Part shown: one piece after another, positions 48,520 to 60,369 of the stretch
Layout: each line of letters starts with the position of its first letter
Numbering within the stretch: position 1 is the first letter of the stretch
Origin: Siphonodentalium dalli
Lineage: Eukaryota > Mollusca > Scaphopoda > Gadilida > Siphonodentaliidae
Length of the DNA: 64,000 nucleotides
NCBI GenBank assembly: GCA_032622095.1
Contig: CP136066.1
Location: 111,619,319-111,683,318, forward strand
Reading direction: 5' to 3'
Made by a program: the position numbers and the translations under genes
Notes under the pieces: generated by a model
Database searches by the model: none
The model's input: only the letters and a program-made list of their open reading frames with translations
What the model was told of the DNA's origin: nothing

Positions 48520-48711
48520 AGGTCCCCTGGTGCGACAACACTACCGTGAGTATATACCTTAAGGCACAGGACCCTGGGGAAAATTACTATAATACCAATC
48601 TGGACTGTACACTGGTATAGTCTATATTGGTATTTTAGTAATTCCCCCCCCCCCAAGTGGCCTGTGCCTTAAGGTATATACTCATGGTGGTGATGTCGCA
48701 CCAGAGGACCT
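48520..48711. mobile_element. Palindromic MITE, 192 bp
   Basis: aggtcccctggtgcgacaac and the complement gtcgcaccagaggacct close arms of about 85 bp with a shared ataccttaaggcacagg block. A poly-C run sits in one arm only. Confidence 0.8.
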
Positions 48712-49352
48712 GTGGATTTAGGGTGTAGTCAGATGACGCCATCCTTGTTAGGTACACAGAACTTTCATTTTCGCTTAACTCGATATTATTTTGATTCGCC
48801 TGTATGCTTCTTGTCTTGTTTACAATCTTTTGATAAGAATCTTTATCTTGGCTCACTTAAAGAGCTAGCTTGTTGACAACACTTTAAAGTGGTCCACCCT
48901 AGATGTTTTAAACTAGCAATAATGTTTGGGGTCCATTGTCAAAAAGAGAGAATCATGAAATTGTGATATCAGGTTGTGATTAAAAGTCACAAATATGTTT
49001 AGAGTGAGCATATTAGACAAGTTTTGCAACTGATAAGGCGTGGTCTCTACAGGATGCAGCTTTACCCAAAATAAACTGTTTCGATAAGAAAACGTCGTTT
49101 TCATTTTTTTTTTTTTTTAAACCGGTTATCTTTAATATATCTGTAGTTTAGAGCTTTCTGTTTTAATGGTATATAATACCAACTATAATATACAGAAATA
49201 TAGTAAGTTAACTCAGACAATTTCTGCCACTTCAGTATGATTTGCACAATTATTCTATCAAAGTAACAAACTTCATCTCTTTCTTACTGCCTTCCTACTC
49301 TTATCAATAATCTAAATAAGCCTTGTCATGGCAATATTGGATTCATCCAGCC

Positions 49353-49540
49353 CGCGGTTTAAGTGCTACAGGTCAAAGTTCTGAAGGTGCATTCCATATA
49401 TGGAACTTTTGAATATTCAATATTCCATATATGGAATTCATGAATATTCAAAAGCTCTATATATGGAATCAAAAATATTCAAAAGTTCCATATATGGAAT
49501 GCACCTCAAGAATATTGACCTATAGCACTTAAACTGTGGA
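49353..49540. mobile_element. Palindromic MITE, 188 bp
   Basis: cgcggtttaagtgctacagg and complement at the ends. The middle is four tandem copies of a tccatatatgga palindrome with gaatattc spacers. Confidence 0.8.
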
Positions 49541-49642
49541 ACGGAGTCTGCGACTCAGTGATCTCACTATTAAAAAGAAAACAATACTATAAAAATAACT
49601 CCATAAGCAATAAGAGTCTTTTGTTGGGAGATGTTCTTCTTT

Positions 49643-50019
49643 TCTTGTTTTTGTAACTACTTCATTGATACCACTTCTGATTAAATCAGACTCAAATGGC
49701 TCCACGTTACTGAGTCTGAAGAAATTTACATTACCACCAGCAACCATTACGTCAGTGCCAGCCAATCATTTCCAAGGAGAATAGAAGTGCATATTCCAAG
49801 AATTTCAACACTAATCACCAGTTCGAAGCGGCTGATAAAAACGAAACCAAAAGTAGACTGTAAAACTATTTGTGCACTGTGATGTCATACTGAATGGATT
49901 GCATGCAGAAGTTATTTATAGCGACAGTGATGCGACACACAGCTAATTTCTTTAGACTCAGTAAGGCGGAGCTGTTTGAGTCTGATTTTAATCAGAACTT
50001 CATTCGTACAAGAAATAAG
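49643..50019. repeat. Inverted repeat arms of a 380-bp element
   Basis: cttgtttttgtaactacttc ... agtctgaagaaattt (49643-49726) pairs imperfectly with 49944-50019. Target duplication not identified. Confidence 0.6.
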
Positions 50020-51556
50020 TGGAAAAAACCCTAGAATCTGCCAAAAGGTATTAACACTGTGTATATCTGACACCAGAAATTATGCAGGAATTTTGCCAAT
50101 TTTGTCTTCTTGATAGTATAGGCCTACAACTGTTAGAATTTTATCAATTTCATTTATAATTTGAAATAATTTTGACAGTCTCTTGCTGAATACGTTCGCT
50201 ATACAATGGCTTTGGTAGATTATCAACGATGAGTTGAACATTTCAACAAATTTGGAGTACTTTTCAATGATAGTGCGTTCCTGCATGTGAAAATATCAAT
50301 AAGGAGAGCTGAAACACCTCTTATTTTTAAGTTGCCGACGATCCGTATAATTTAACCTAATAATCATGATTTCTGAGGGCGTACTTTATATCCAGAATGT
50401 TTAGATAGTATATCTTAGAAGTATATTATACTCTACTATTATTCCGAGGGATTTTATCTTCCTGATGTGTCCTGGTTTTTAACAATCACGAATATTTGGT
50501 AAAAAATATCGGCATATTGTGTAAACAAATTTTCCTCCTGCATAATTTCCGGTGTCGGATATACACAGTGATTAAGTTTTATTGGAAAAAAGTGCCTTTC
50601 CGATTTGTTGCCCTCTTTTGAAGCCCACAATTTTTTGGCCCTTTTGATCACCACAGCATGCACTCCTGCTAGATGTAAAAAAAAATGTATATAGGTTAGA
50701 TAACCAGTTTATTTATTGCATGTCTCTGTTCTACACTTTCTGCACCCTGAATAAAAAGAGTAAAACTTGCAAAATAGAGTTATGCTTCTTGGCATTTTAT
50801 ATTCAGGGAAACTAGTTATGCTCTTTTCATCTTCAATTTACTGATAATTTTCCTGATAACAACTTGGTTATATCAACTTAGAAACTTCAATTTTCTTGTT
50901 TCTATAAAGGCAATGCCCCAAAATATCCATCTTATCAGGAGAAATGTGCCCAAGTGATATTTTGTGACACTTGTCAATGATGGGAAAGTAGTTAGTTATT
51001 TGTATCCTGTATACAATACTCTTTTAGCAACTGATAAACACCATATGAATTCCATTTTATTCATGTTTAGGAATATCTAGATAAATAGGTTAATAAACAG
51101 GCTATTTATAGCTTATTTATCTGAACATCCCTACAAATGAATGGACGGTAATCCAGTAACTACCAGTGAGTACCCAGTAATTTAAGGTTTATCATAGCGA
51201 GACATTCACATGGGATTCCACTCTCATTATACTTCAATTGTCTTTTTATTTTGTTGTTTTTTTCCTATTTTTTCATGGTTTCAAATCAACGATTATCTGT
51301 ATTATATACATGTATAACCCATGATACATTCCAAGTACCCTGTGCTTTGAATTTTATGTCTGGTTTTACTTTTGCTCTGCAATTATGTACAAAAATAATC
51401 TTCCAGACTTTATCGTTGAAAACTGGACAGAAAAACAAGTAGTATGACATCTGTTTTTATTTTTTGTTGTTTTCAAGCAGTTACACCTCAACCTATGTTC
51501 GTAAGAATTATTGTTTTTCGGCCTTCTGATATAAATTAACCAAGAACTGGCATTTA
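50020..51556. other. Intergenic, nothing recognised
   Basis: AT-rich with no frame of interest. A small D-like remnant (ctgaacatccctacaaatga) lies near 51120. Confidence 0.45.
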
Positions 51557-51735
51557 TACAGTAATGCCCTAAATAATCGAATCCTTAACCTCAGCATAAT
51601 TATGGATAACTTTTCAGGATTTCATTGGAAAGATCTCAGTGACAGCTTTCTGATGAATGGCAACAAGCCATATCTCAGACTAAATCCTGAAAAGTTACCC
51701 ACAATTCTGTGTCGATTATTTAGGGCATTATTGTA
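51557..51735. mobile_element. MITE family A, copy 14 (degenerate)
   Basis: 179 bp, many substitutions, part of each arm lost. The right arm jumps from acaattctg to tgtcgattattt. Confidence 0.85.
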
Positions 51736-51916
51736 GCTTGGTTACAAAATTGAAATCAACACAGATTCACCTACTAGAATGTCATCTAAATATGGTACCA
51801 GATAGTCTATACTGTTTTCATTAACACATTTTGTTTCTAGTCATTGACCTTCTGTCTCTACACTTTGTGGTTTATATCAGGGTAAAATAGGGCTGCGAAC
51901 CTATGTCATAATTTGC

Positions 51917-52095
51917 TACAGTAATGCACTAAATAATCGACTCCTTAACCACAACAGAACTTTTCAGGATTTAGTCAGAAATATGGCTTGTTGCCATGCA
52001 ATGAATGGCAACAAGCCACATTTCCACCTAAATCCTGAAAAGTTGCCCATAATTCTGCTGTGGTTAAGGAGTCGGTTATTTAGAGCATTACTGTA
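51917..52095. mobile_element. MITE family A, copy 15
   Basis: 179 bp, left arm missing the ttatgggtaa segment. Only 181 bp from copy 14. Confidence 0.88.
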
Positions 52096-53282
52096 TGTCA
52101 TAAAATGGCGGCAAAATGTCTCACATCGAAGTAAATAACTCAACTAAAAAAGACGATGAATTTGCTATATGTATCAATTTTTGCTAGCTTACTATGAATG
52201 CCGTCCTCTGTAAATTTCACTGTTGGGGAAGATGTTTTCAAGTAACTTCAGTTATAATTTTTTGAAGATTTGAACTCCAAAATCTCAGTAAAAACAGATA
52301 TGTTCGATATCCTATTTTTGCAGTATCCAAGACTAGTTGTGATAATTTATTGCTTTAATACATTGGTGATATCTTTAGAAAATATAGAACAAAAAACAAA
52401 TGAAGTTGCCAGGGATAATATTTTGCCGCCATTTTCAAACATGGCTATATCATGTATGGTATGTTTTGTTCTAATTCCAGATTAAAATGTCCTTGCAACA
52501 TAGTGGCCATATTTAGACTAGAGGAGATGCATTGGATCAATCTTTTACCATGTCTCTTTCAGTATTCCAATCTACTAATTATAACAAATTATCATGAAAC
52601 CTTGAACTATTTATGTATTACAGCATCCAGCCAGTGTGATGACAATACTCATGAGAGCACCAAGGTCTATGCTGTACTATACTTTATTGCACAACAAATT
52701 GGTTTATTTTTGCGAAATACAGCAAAATGTTCAATAAAGATATTTGTCTTGACCTTGAACAACACAGTTGTGTGAACATGGTAAAGTTATTGCACAAGTT
52801 TGTTGTATTGGAGGTAAAACTCGGTACAACGGTTCTAGTTTTACCTTTACATCAAACTTGTCCAATAACGTTAACCAGATCTCAGACTTCTATATATCTA
52901 TATATAAACAGCTGAAATATAATAATTTGAGAGAAAAAACTTAGAGATGTGTTTTTATGCTTTTGAACATATCACCTGATTTAATATTGATGTGAATATT
53001 GATGGAACTTATACATTACTTTGACTTGTGATGCTGGGTTTGAAATTTACCTGACATAATAGAATATTGGAACTCAAAAGCTCCAAATCTTGTTTGTTTC
53101 GTGTGTGTGTTTAATAAAAAGACTGATAATAAGAGTAAACATCGACCACCGATTTATTAATACATATTTAATAATGTGCTACTATTGATTATTTATTATT
53201 AAACTATGTATGTATATATGTATTATTAACACTTAACTGTCTGGCGGCCCTTAATCTTACAACATCATCTTATTTTTCTCAG

Positions 53283-53330
53283 GTGTTGGCAGTGAAACTA
53301 GTGGATTTTAATGAACTATTACAGAACTAA
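53283..53330 (+). CDS. Candidate alternative terminal exon (speculative)
   Basis: After a good acceptor (cttatttttctcag), sixteen codons in phase 0 read VLAVKLVDFNELLQN and then TAA. AATAAA follows at 53483-53488 in the context tcaataaagac. The phase would fit splicing from the exon ending at 40982. I know of no family member with this tail, so it may be chance or belong to an unrelated transcript. Confidence 0.2.
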   Translation: MLAVKLVDFNELLQN

Positions 53331-53908
53331 TCACATTCAGAATATATGAAAATTAGCGACATAAGATGTTATACTCATGAACTGGGAGATTCAGTATAGT
53401 GTCTATTACCATCTGCAGAGTGCGGGCGACTAGATGTTATGACTTTTAAGGTTGGCATGTATACGCCAATCAAACCATCCTCAATAAAGACTTGGTGACT
53501 GGACTTTTGTGTGCCATTCCAGGCAATCAATGTAATCCATTATCACCTGTATGAATCAGTTTTGATGCAAATTTATGCATTACTGTTGTATTTGACTATT
53601 TATTAGTAAACCATTGAGATAGTGGACCAACTACCATCATGATAGAAATGGCTATCACCTGATGAGAGAAAAACAATTGAACTTCGTATTAAATTGTTAT
53701 GAAGGGGTGCAATCTTAAAAGTGTCCGCATCAAGTCATACGCGTGTCTGCTGATTGGAATAGACACTCATTCATGGCACACTGATGCAAAACATTCCAGG
53801 CTGTGAGATTGAATGAGAATTGAGAATAATCTTGTACAAAGTAGATAGTTTCATAAATGTTATTTCCAAATTGGTAGCAAGCAACATGTTATATATGAAT
53901 CATTGACG

Positions 53909-54097
53909 TACAGTAATGCTCTAAGTAATCGACCTCTTAACCAAAGCAGAATTATGGGTAACTTTTCAGGATTTAGTCGGAAATATGGCTTGTTGCCATT
54001 CATCGAATGGCAACAAGCCATATTTCCGACTAAATCCTGAAAAGTTACCAATAATTCTGCTTTTGTTAAGAGGTCGATTACTTAGGACATTACTGTA
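53909..54097. mobile_element. MITE family A, copy 16
   Basis: 189 bp. The loop is reduced to cattcatcgaatgg, giving an almost loopless palindrome. Confidence 0.9.
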
Positions 54098-57000
54098 TAT
54101 TAAATATAGATCGATGTATGAATGATCATATGCAGTAACTCTTGCTGGTGGAATCATCGATATTTGTTTATCGATGATAAATTTGTCCCGTTTTAAGGAC
54201 TAAATATTTACAGTTTTACGTATTTCACACTTTGCATTTTCAAAAATTGCTTTGTCATTGTGGTTGGAATTTCCATCAATATAGTTTGAATGCTGAAATA
54301 TTCTTTCAGTGGGCGAAGTGGCTCAGGTTACCGGAACTCATTTATCAGGTTGATTACACTTAAACAAGTACACAGTATTTGAATTCATATTAGGTCATGA
54401 GAAATCCACTTGTTTCACTCCCTTCTTGAGAACAAAGGTTTACTAATGTAGGTAAGCCTAGATACTATTCTATTTTTCTTACGTTTTCGTGAGTGTTCCC
54501 GTGGATACGTATTGTTGGACATTTCTGACCAATGGCTGGGGTAACTTGAACTTGACATTGAAATGAAATACATATGCAAAAATGAGTGTGAGCATTGATA
54601 AGTTATAATGCACAATCTTCTGTTAGGTTTTTGTGATCACTAGCATCACTAAGTCATTTTGGCCATTATTCATTTGCTATTTTGTTGATATATCATCTTT
54701 TTTTCTTTTTGTTTTTTGCTCTCCTTGCATTAACTTAGAAATTCTTTTGTTTTAAATCAGTTAATCAATTAACTGAAGAATGGATTCTTCCATTCTCCAG
54801 AAACATAGATTCATTTATTTTGGCCTGAGGATTATTCTCAACATCCATACAAATGAATGACTGGAAATTAAGTAATCGCCAAGCATCCACTTATCAAATG
54901 ATGCCACATTTTATTTCTCTGCAGAAATAGAGACTTTCCGAAATGGTTTTTAAGTTTAAGCTATAATGACCACTATCCATGTTTTAACTTTCAAGGAAAA
55001 AACACTCGACAAGATTAAAAAAATCATCACTTATTTAAAATAGGACCCTTTTAGGACTGTCTCTTCTTTTTTTGTTAATTTCTTTTGTTATATATCACTA
55101 TTATACCAGTTCATTCCATTTATTCATTGCATGAGGCCAACTTAAGTTAGCTGGTTATGTTTAGAAAAAAGCTGATGTTAGATATAAATTTGTATGAATT
55201 CAAACTAGCAGGGTTTTCAATGGTTGTGATGTCGAATCAAGTATGAGATATTGGTCGTTTGTCTTTAGCTTCAGAAGACGTTTTTTTTCAAGTTTCAAGT
55301 TCAAATTTTTTAATTATGTCATAAACCATCACAATAAACATAACGTACATATGTTACCACATGAAAACATAGCTTGTACGTTTGTGGACACTATGAAATG
55401 ATCTCAATGAAAAAAGATCTGTTATGTTGAAATTAACCTCCAAAACTTTTGTCATTCTCTCAGATAAAAAACTTCACTTCACTAATGAAAGTGCACATAC
55501 TAAATAATGAAAAATAGCAGTAACCTGCCATACATAATTTTGTATTACCAATACATTTGAGGCTTAACCGTTAATGGAATTGAACAACCATCAGTTCAGA
55601 TAAACAGGACCAGTTAACCAGTATGAGAGCCTGATATTTGTTTTCACTTGTTTACTACTTTCACTAGCTTCTCTTAAATCATATATATATATATATCATA
55701 TTTAACCATTTTTTGCGACAGGCTATCTTCAATATATCAGTATAACTTTTCATATAGTCATTGTTGCATAATGATATAAGTTAAAAAAATCTGGTATAAT
55801 TGGAAAAAATTCCAAATAATCTTCTGGAAAAAATTTTCATAGAAAATATATATGTCACAATACGCGAACACACATTATTTGGAACTGATGAAAAAAGCAC
55901 TTTTTTTTTAAAACAATGTTGACCAGCAAGCCTTTCTTGATACTTCATGGCAATATGCTAGTCGGTATATGCTTCAGTGTTATATGCTTTGTAATTTGTT
56001 GCTTCAGTATTTGTGACGACAATCATGTCCAAACTGACTCACGAGACCCTACTCGAGACCTCCGCTATATTCAATCAATAAGAATTTTTCAACAAATGGG
56101 AACACATGAATGTATTTAGTATTCATGTATATGCATGACGATGAACAAGTTCAAGACTAAAGACAGCTTAAAGACAGTAAAAAAAAATCACAAAAATACT
56201 TGTTCTGTAGAATTCAAGATTAAGAAAATTGTATGGTGATATAGTTAAAACTATGAATTTATGCAATATTTATAGTTTGATTTAACAATGGAGATAGTTA
56301 TGTTATTAAAATTGAAATGTTGAAAACCTTGCAGACTTATTATTCATTTCTAATGACATGTTTTTGACTAATGAAAAGTCTTCAGGCCATGAAGCGAAGG
56401 TTTATTGTTATTTAAAAAATTGTAAATGTGTGTTAATAGCTCTTGGCCTCCAGTTAAAAATCTTGCCATTAGAATTGATCAGGTCTACTGGATGTTAATT
56501 AACCCTTTCAGTGCCAAGACTTGGCACTGAAAGTGTTAAATTTCAAATTTCACAACAAACTGTTTCTATTTGTACCTGAAATGATATGCCTTCACTAAAG
56601 TTGAATCTGCAGACTCGAGCTCTCTTTATCTAAACCCAATTTTTTTTGCATGTTTTTCTTGCTCAAGTTTAGTTTCTAATGTTGTTAATAGACTGAGAGA
56701 AAGCTAATTTGGAAAATATTATGCAATTATTCATGAATGGACCAATCATGTTGATGATTTTGATTGACGGTTTGTGTGATTATGATATGGCTGGCATTAG
56801 GGAAGAATATGTTTTGCCCAGAATGTGAATGATGCCGACAATAAGGACCTATAAGCAATGAAACCATGAACACTCATAACACTAAAGTCAAATTATTTAT
56901 GAAGAATTATAGCCAATCAATATATTTCTTGTGAGAATTAGCCCGAAGCCTTGACGATATTAAATTATTGAAGCAACACATTCACATAGTCATTTCTTAA

Positions 57001-57324
57001 CTTTTTGTGAATGTATGCACTGAGAGTGGAATATTGCAATTCAAACAAATATTTAATAACATGGCAATTTCATTTGTTACCATGGTTTCATGCTTATAGG
57101 TCTGCTTATGCTATTATAATCGACATTGAATTGTGGGAATTTTTTCGTATTATTATTAGTCATGTGATTTTTTTTGTGTCGTCCATTGGAGACGCCGATA
57201 TATATTATATCATTGTTCTTAAAAAGAGAGTAATAAAATGAATCTTCATTGAGCTATATACACGTCTTAAAATTTCTACCCCACACCAACTTTAATCTTC
57301 CTGGGAATGTACCGATGCATGCCC
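54098..57324. other. Intergenic, largely empty
   Basis: Apart from the minimal C copy at 56499 and a TA microsatellite near 55681-55697, no repeat or coding signal seen. Confidence 0.5.
56499..56539. mobile_element. TTAA-type MITE family C, minimal 41-bp copy
   Basis: TTAA, then CCCTTTCAGTGCCAAG directly abutting its near-complement CTTGGCACTGAAAGTG, then TTAA. Only the terminal repeats remain, so this approaches the smallest possible unit. Confidence 0.85.
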
Positions 57325-57329
57325 GACTT

Positions 57330-58219
57330 CACCCCATGCATCCGGATATGCTCGTAGCGGAAGACATGCTCGTAGCGGAATAACCACATGGCCCGCGATT
57401 TGCACACCGTTCACGGTTAGACACATGTTGCACCGAAACCAACACATACCAGTGGTTGACGGTGGTGGTACTATTTGTGGCTATAATTTACCCAACTGTA
57501 CATCAAACTTCTTTAAACATGGACGCAGTTTAATCCTATATTACCGGGAAGTTAGGCCAAAAATTGTGGCAAAATTTGCATTTCTTACATAAAATTACGA
57601 TTTCTGTGGTAACAGCCCAGACAATATAGTCTTGGCATACATTGCTATTTCTGCGGATATTCCCTTAATATAATAGACAACATTTTCAGTAATATTTCTA
57701 CATTTTCCATAGTAAAACATTACCATATATGCAGGTCATAGCAAGAAAATATGGTATGTCCATAGCAGTGGTTTTACGTTTGCTATAGACATGCCCCAAA
57801 ATCAAGTGAGTGCCTCCATGGAAACTAATTTTTCGGGCACTAATATGATTGACATCGCAAACATGTCCAGTTCATTTTGAAGCTAAGATATCATACTTTG
57901 AGAGACTGTATGTTATATAATGTGTCAATGAAAAGATTCATTAAAATTTGATAAAACTTATATCAAGTAAGTATTTCAGGTCATAATTTTCGTATAAAAC
58001 CCGATTATCGAACAGTAATATGCAAATTGCGGAAACCACAACCGCTCGTTTCTGTAGACCGATTATCGCTGTTAACGTTTAAAAAAAATCAAGGTAAAAT
58101 AAACCGTGTTTTTATGAAATAACTTACGACAACTAAAGACGATGTGCAAATCGCGGGCCATGTGGTTATTCCGCTACGAGCATGTCTTCCGCTACGATCA
58201 TATCCGGATGCATGGGGTG
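57330..58219. mobile_element. 890-bp non-autonomous element with CAC ends and 5-bp target duplication
   Basis: The arms start CACCCCATGCATCCGGATAT and run about 75 bp to GCGATTTGCACA. Each arm holds two copies of GCTCGTAGCGGA. The right arm (about 58144-58219) is the reverse complement. GACTT flanks both sides (57325-57329 and 58220-58224). There is no long frame inside. CAC ends with a 5-bp duplication are compatible with Transib/RAG-like elements, but the superfamily is not proven. Confidence 0.75.
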
Positions 58220-58619
58220 GACTTGGTAGGAATTGACCTTTACACAATAAAAATCTGTTTCCATTCCAATTAACATATATGTACCCTGTATACGTTGACC
58301 TCTCAGAGAGTTTGAACGCTGTAAGACTTAGTCACGCCCACAGAGCACATCAATTTTCGCCACTTATATTCAGACTGCTGTGTCTCCTAAACGCCTCGAC
58401 ATGCGGAGCTGCCTGATGCATCATTTTAACGGCGACTTGCTCAGGAATATCATGATGTACAAGTTGAATCTGCGCATGCGCGTAAATAGAACTACCCCCC
58501 CCTTGAAAAATTAAGCTGAGATGTCTTCCACAATGCGACTTGTGGTATGCATGTTTCAAATCATGTGCACTCACATTGAAATAGTGAGTTTCACTCAGTA
58601 GGCAGCATGTTATAAATAT

Positions 58620-58710
58620 GGTGTGTTTGGTGACGAGATATCTCGTCGCCGGCACACAGATGGCGTTTTTCGGGCGACGAGATATCTCGTCGCAGCACTG
58701 AATGAGTTAA
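58620..58710. repeat. Two GACGAGATATCTCGTC palindromes and a TTAA-type end
   Basis: tgacgagatatctcgtcgcc (58631) and gcgacgagatatctcgtcgc (58674), then gcactgaatgagTTAA. TTAACTCATTCAGTGCC recurs inverted at 59479. Confidence 0.65.
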
Positions 58711-58962
58711 AAGGTTCCCTGTCAAAACTTATAAAAAGTTCCAAGGCTTTGTACTGATGGAATATGATCTCTACGGGCTTTAAGCCAGATAAAGATTCAT
58801 GGCATGATCTACCGATAGGATAGCTATTTGTCCAGACACTCTGATGATAATGAGAGCATATACCTTGTATTCGTGCAGTGTTCAAGACCTCAAAAAGGAC
58901 TAGGTCCACAAAACAGTGAGAATAAACACAATGGCTGAAGTGGATTCAACATATCTTCTCAA

Positions 58963-59305
58963 AAATACGCACATAAAATCGACCTATAATATGTAATATG
59001 CACATAATCGACCTATAATGGAAATACGCACATAATCGACCTATAATATAAAATACGCATATAATCGACCTATGGTGTCTAATTCGCACATTATCTACTT
59101 TTAAAGTTAAATATACGCACATAATCGACCTATTTGTTAAATACGCATATAATCGACCCATAATATAAAATATACACATAATCGACATATAATGAAAATT
59201 ACGCACATAATCGACCTAAATATAAAATACGCACATAATCTACGTATAAAGTTAAATACGCACATACTCGACCTATAATGTGAAATAGGCACATAATCGA
59301 CCTAA
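58963..59305 (+). repeat. Tandem array, about 28-bp unit, 12 copies
   Basis: Core acgcacataatcgacctata followed by atgtaaaat or similar. Units differ by substitutions and small indels. Confidence 0.88.
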
Positions 59306-59855
59306 AGGTTTCACGCTTTAATCCGGTCTGTCCACGATTTTGCTAAGTTTTGACCCTAAGCCACTGGGCTAAAAGTAAAGCATACAATTTCGGGTTGGGA
59401 CTTTCACCTACAGTGAAGTACTTTAATAAGGACAGATAATAACTAATAAATATTTCTCCACGTTAGTTTTTCAACTTTAACTCATTCAGTGCCATGTCTC
59501 CTGATGGGATAGGATATCTGTAAACCAGCTCTCCTGGGGAAAAAACACTATTTTCACTAACACTAGATCAAATTAGAAAGAATCGAATCGACAGCAGGGA
59601 TTGCTGGTATAGGCCCTACCCATGAACAGCTTTGAAACTCCATGTCCGGTACCGCGGAGGGCCATCATAGGTCAAAAAAATCATGTTGCCATGGCAACGA
59701 TAACTTCAAATTGATACCGATTGTGTTAAATTACAATTTTGTTTGTGTTATGTGGGCAACTAAATCATTTGTTCAGTGTTGTTTTGGATATTAATTTTGC
59801 TTTTGGAACAACATATCATTTTGCTATGGCAAGGATGCGGGTGTGTGTGAGTGTG

Positions 59856-59856
<1 letters not shown>

Positions 59857-59885
<29 letters not shown>
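59857..59885. repeat. 29-base poly-G after GT microsatellite
   Basis: gtgtgtgtgagtgtgt followed by 29 G; about 190 bp left of the C48-PHD element. Confidence 0.9.
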
Positions 59886-59886
<1 letters not shown>

Positions 59887-60081
59887 TAATCGGTGAGACC
59901 AAACAAATTTTCTAATGGGATGTTTACAATAAACGATCTCCGAGAAAAGAAGATAACAAAACTGAAAACTATTTGATGGAAATTAACTTTTTGCGTTCTA
60001 TATGCCTACAACAGTCGCAGTATCCGCAGTGCGGCGTACTTCTAGTTCGTGCTGTAGCTACGATGTCAATGACACATTTTT

Positions 60082-60369
60082 GGGGACACACTAATAGTTG
60101 TAGTCCGAGTCCGAGCCCGAGCCCAGTAAAATGTGTAGTTGGGACTTTCAATTTCGTTTATTGTCGTTAATATGATTCCAATAGTGATGAATTTTGGTTT
60201 GTGGAAAGTTATGCCACTAACAAATTAAAAAAACTAAAAAGAAAATTTGTAAGTCTTATATTTCAACTTTTATCGACTTTTTTCGTTCTCCAGCACACTA
60301 AAAGTTGTAGTTGGAATCAGCCGAGCCGGCCGCCGAGTCGCTAATTAGTTGTTAATTGCTATTGTTAGG
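60082..60369 (+). repeat. Left terminal inverted repeat of the C48-PHD element
   Basis: Pairs with 61535-61822 almost base for base. It contains a CCGAGTCCGAGCCCGAGCCC run, a T-rich middle, and ends ttgctattgttagg, so the repeat itself supplies the splice-acceptor-like sequence used by the coding frame. Confidence 0.9.

Noticed and set aside
58350-58909. Two overlapping - strand frames of about 100 codons
   Set aside because: Read across the GACGAGATATCTCGTC repeats; no domain or splice support.
58963-59305. Regularly spaced repeats resembling a CRISPR array
   Set aside because: The units are near-contiguous with no unique spacers, and the window is animal DNA with spliced genes.
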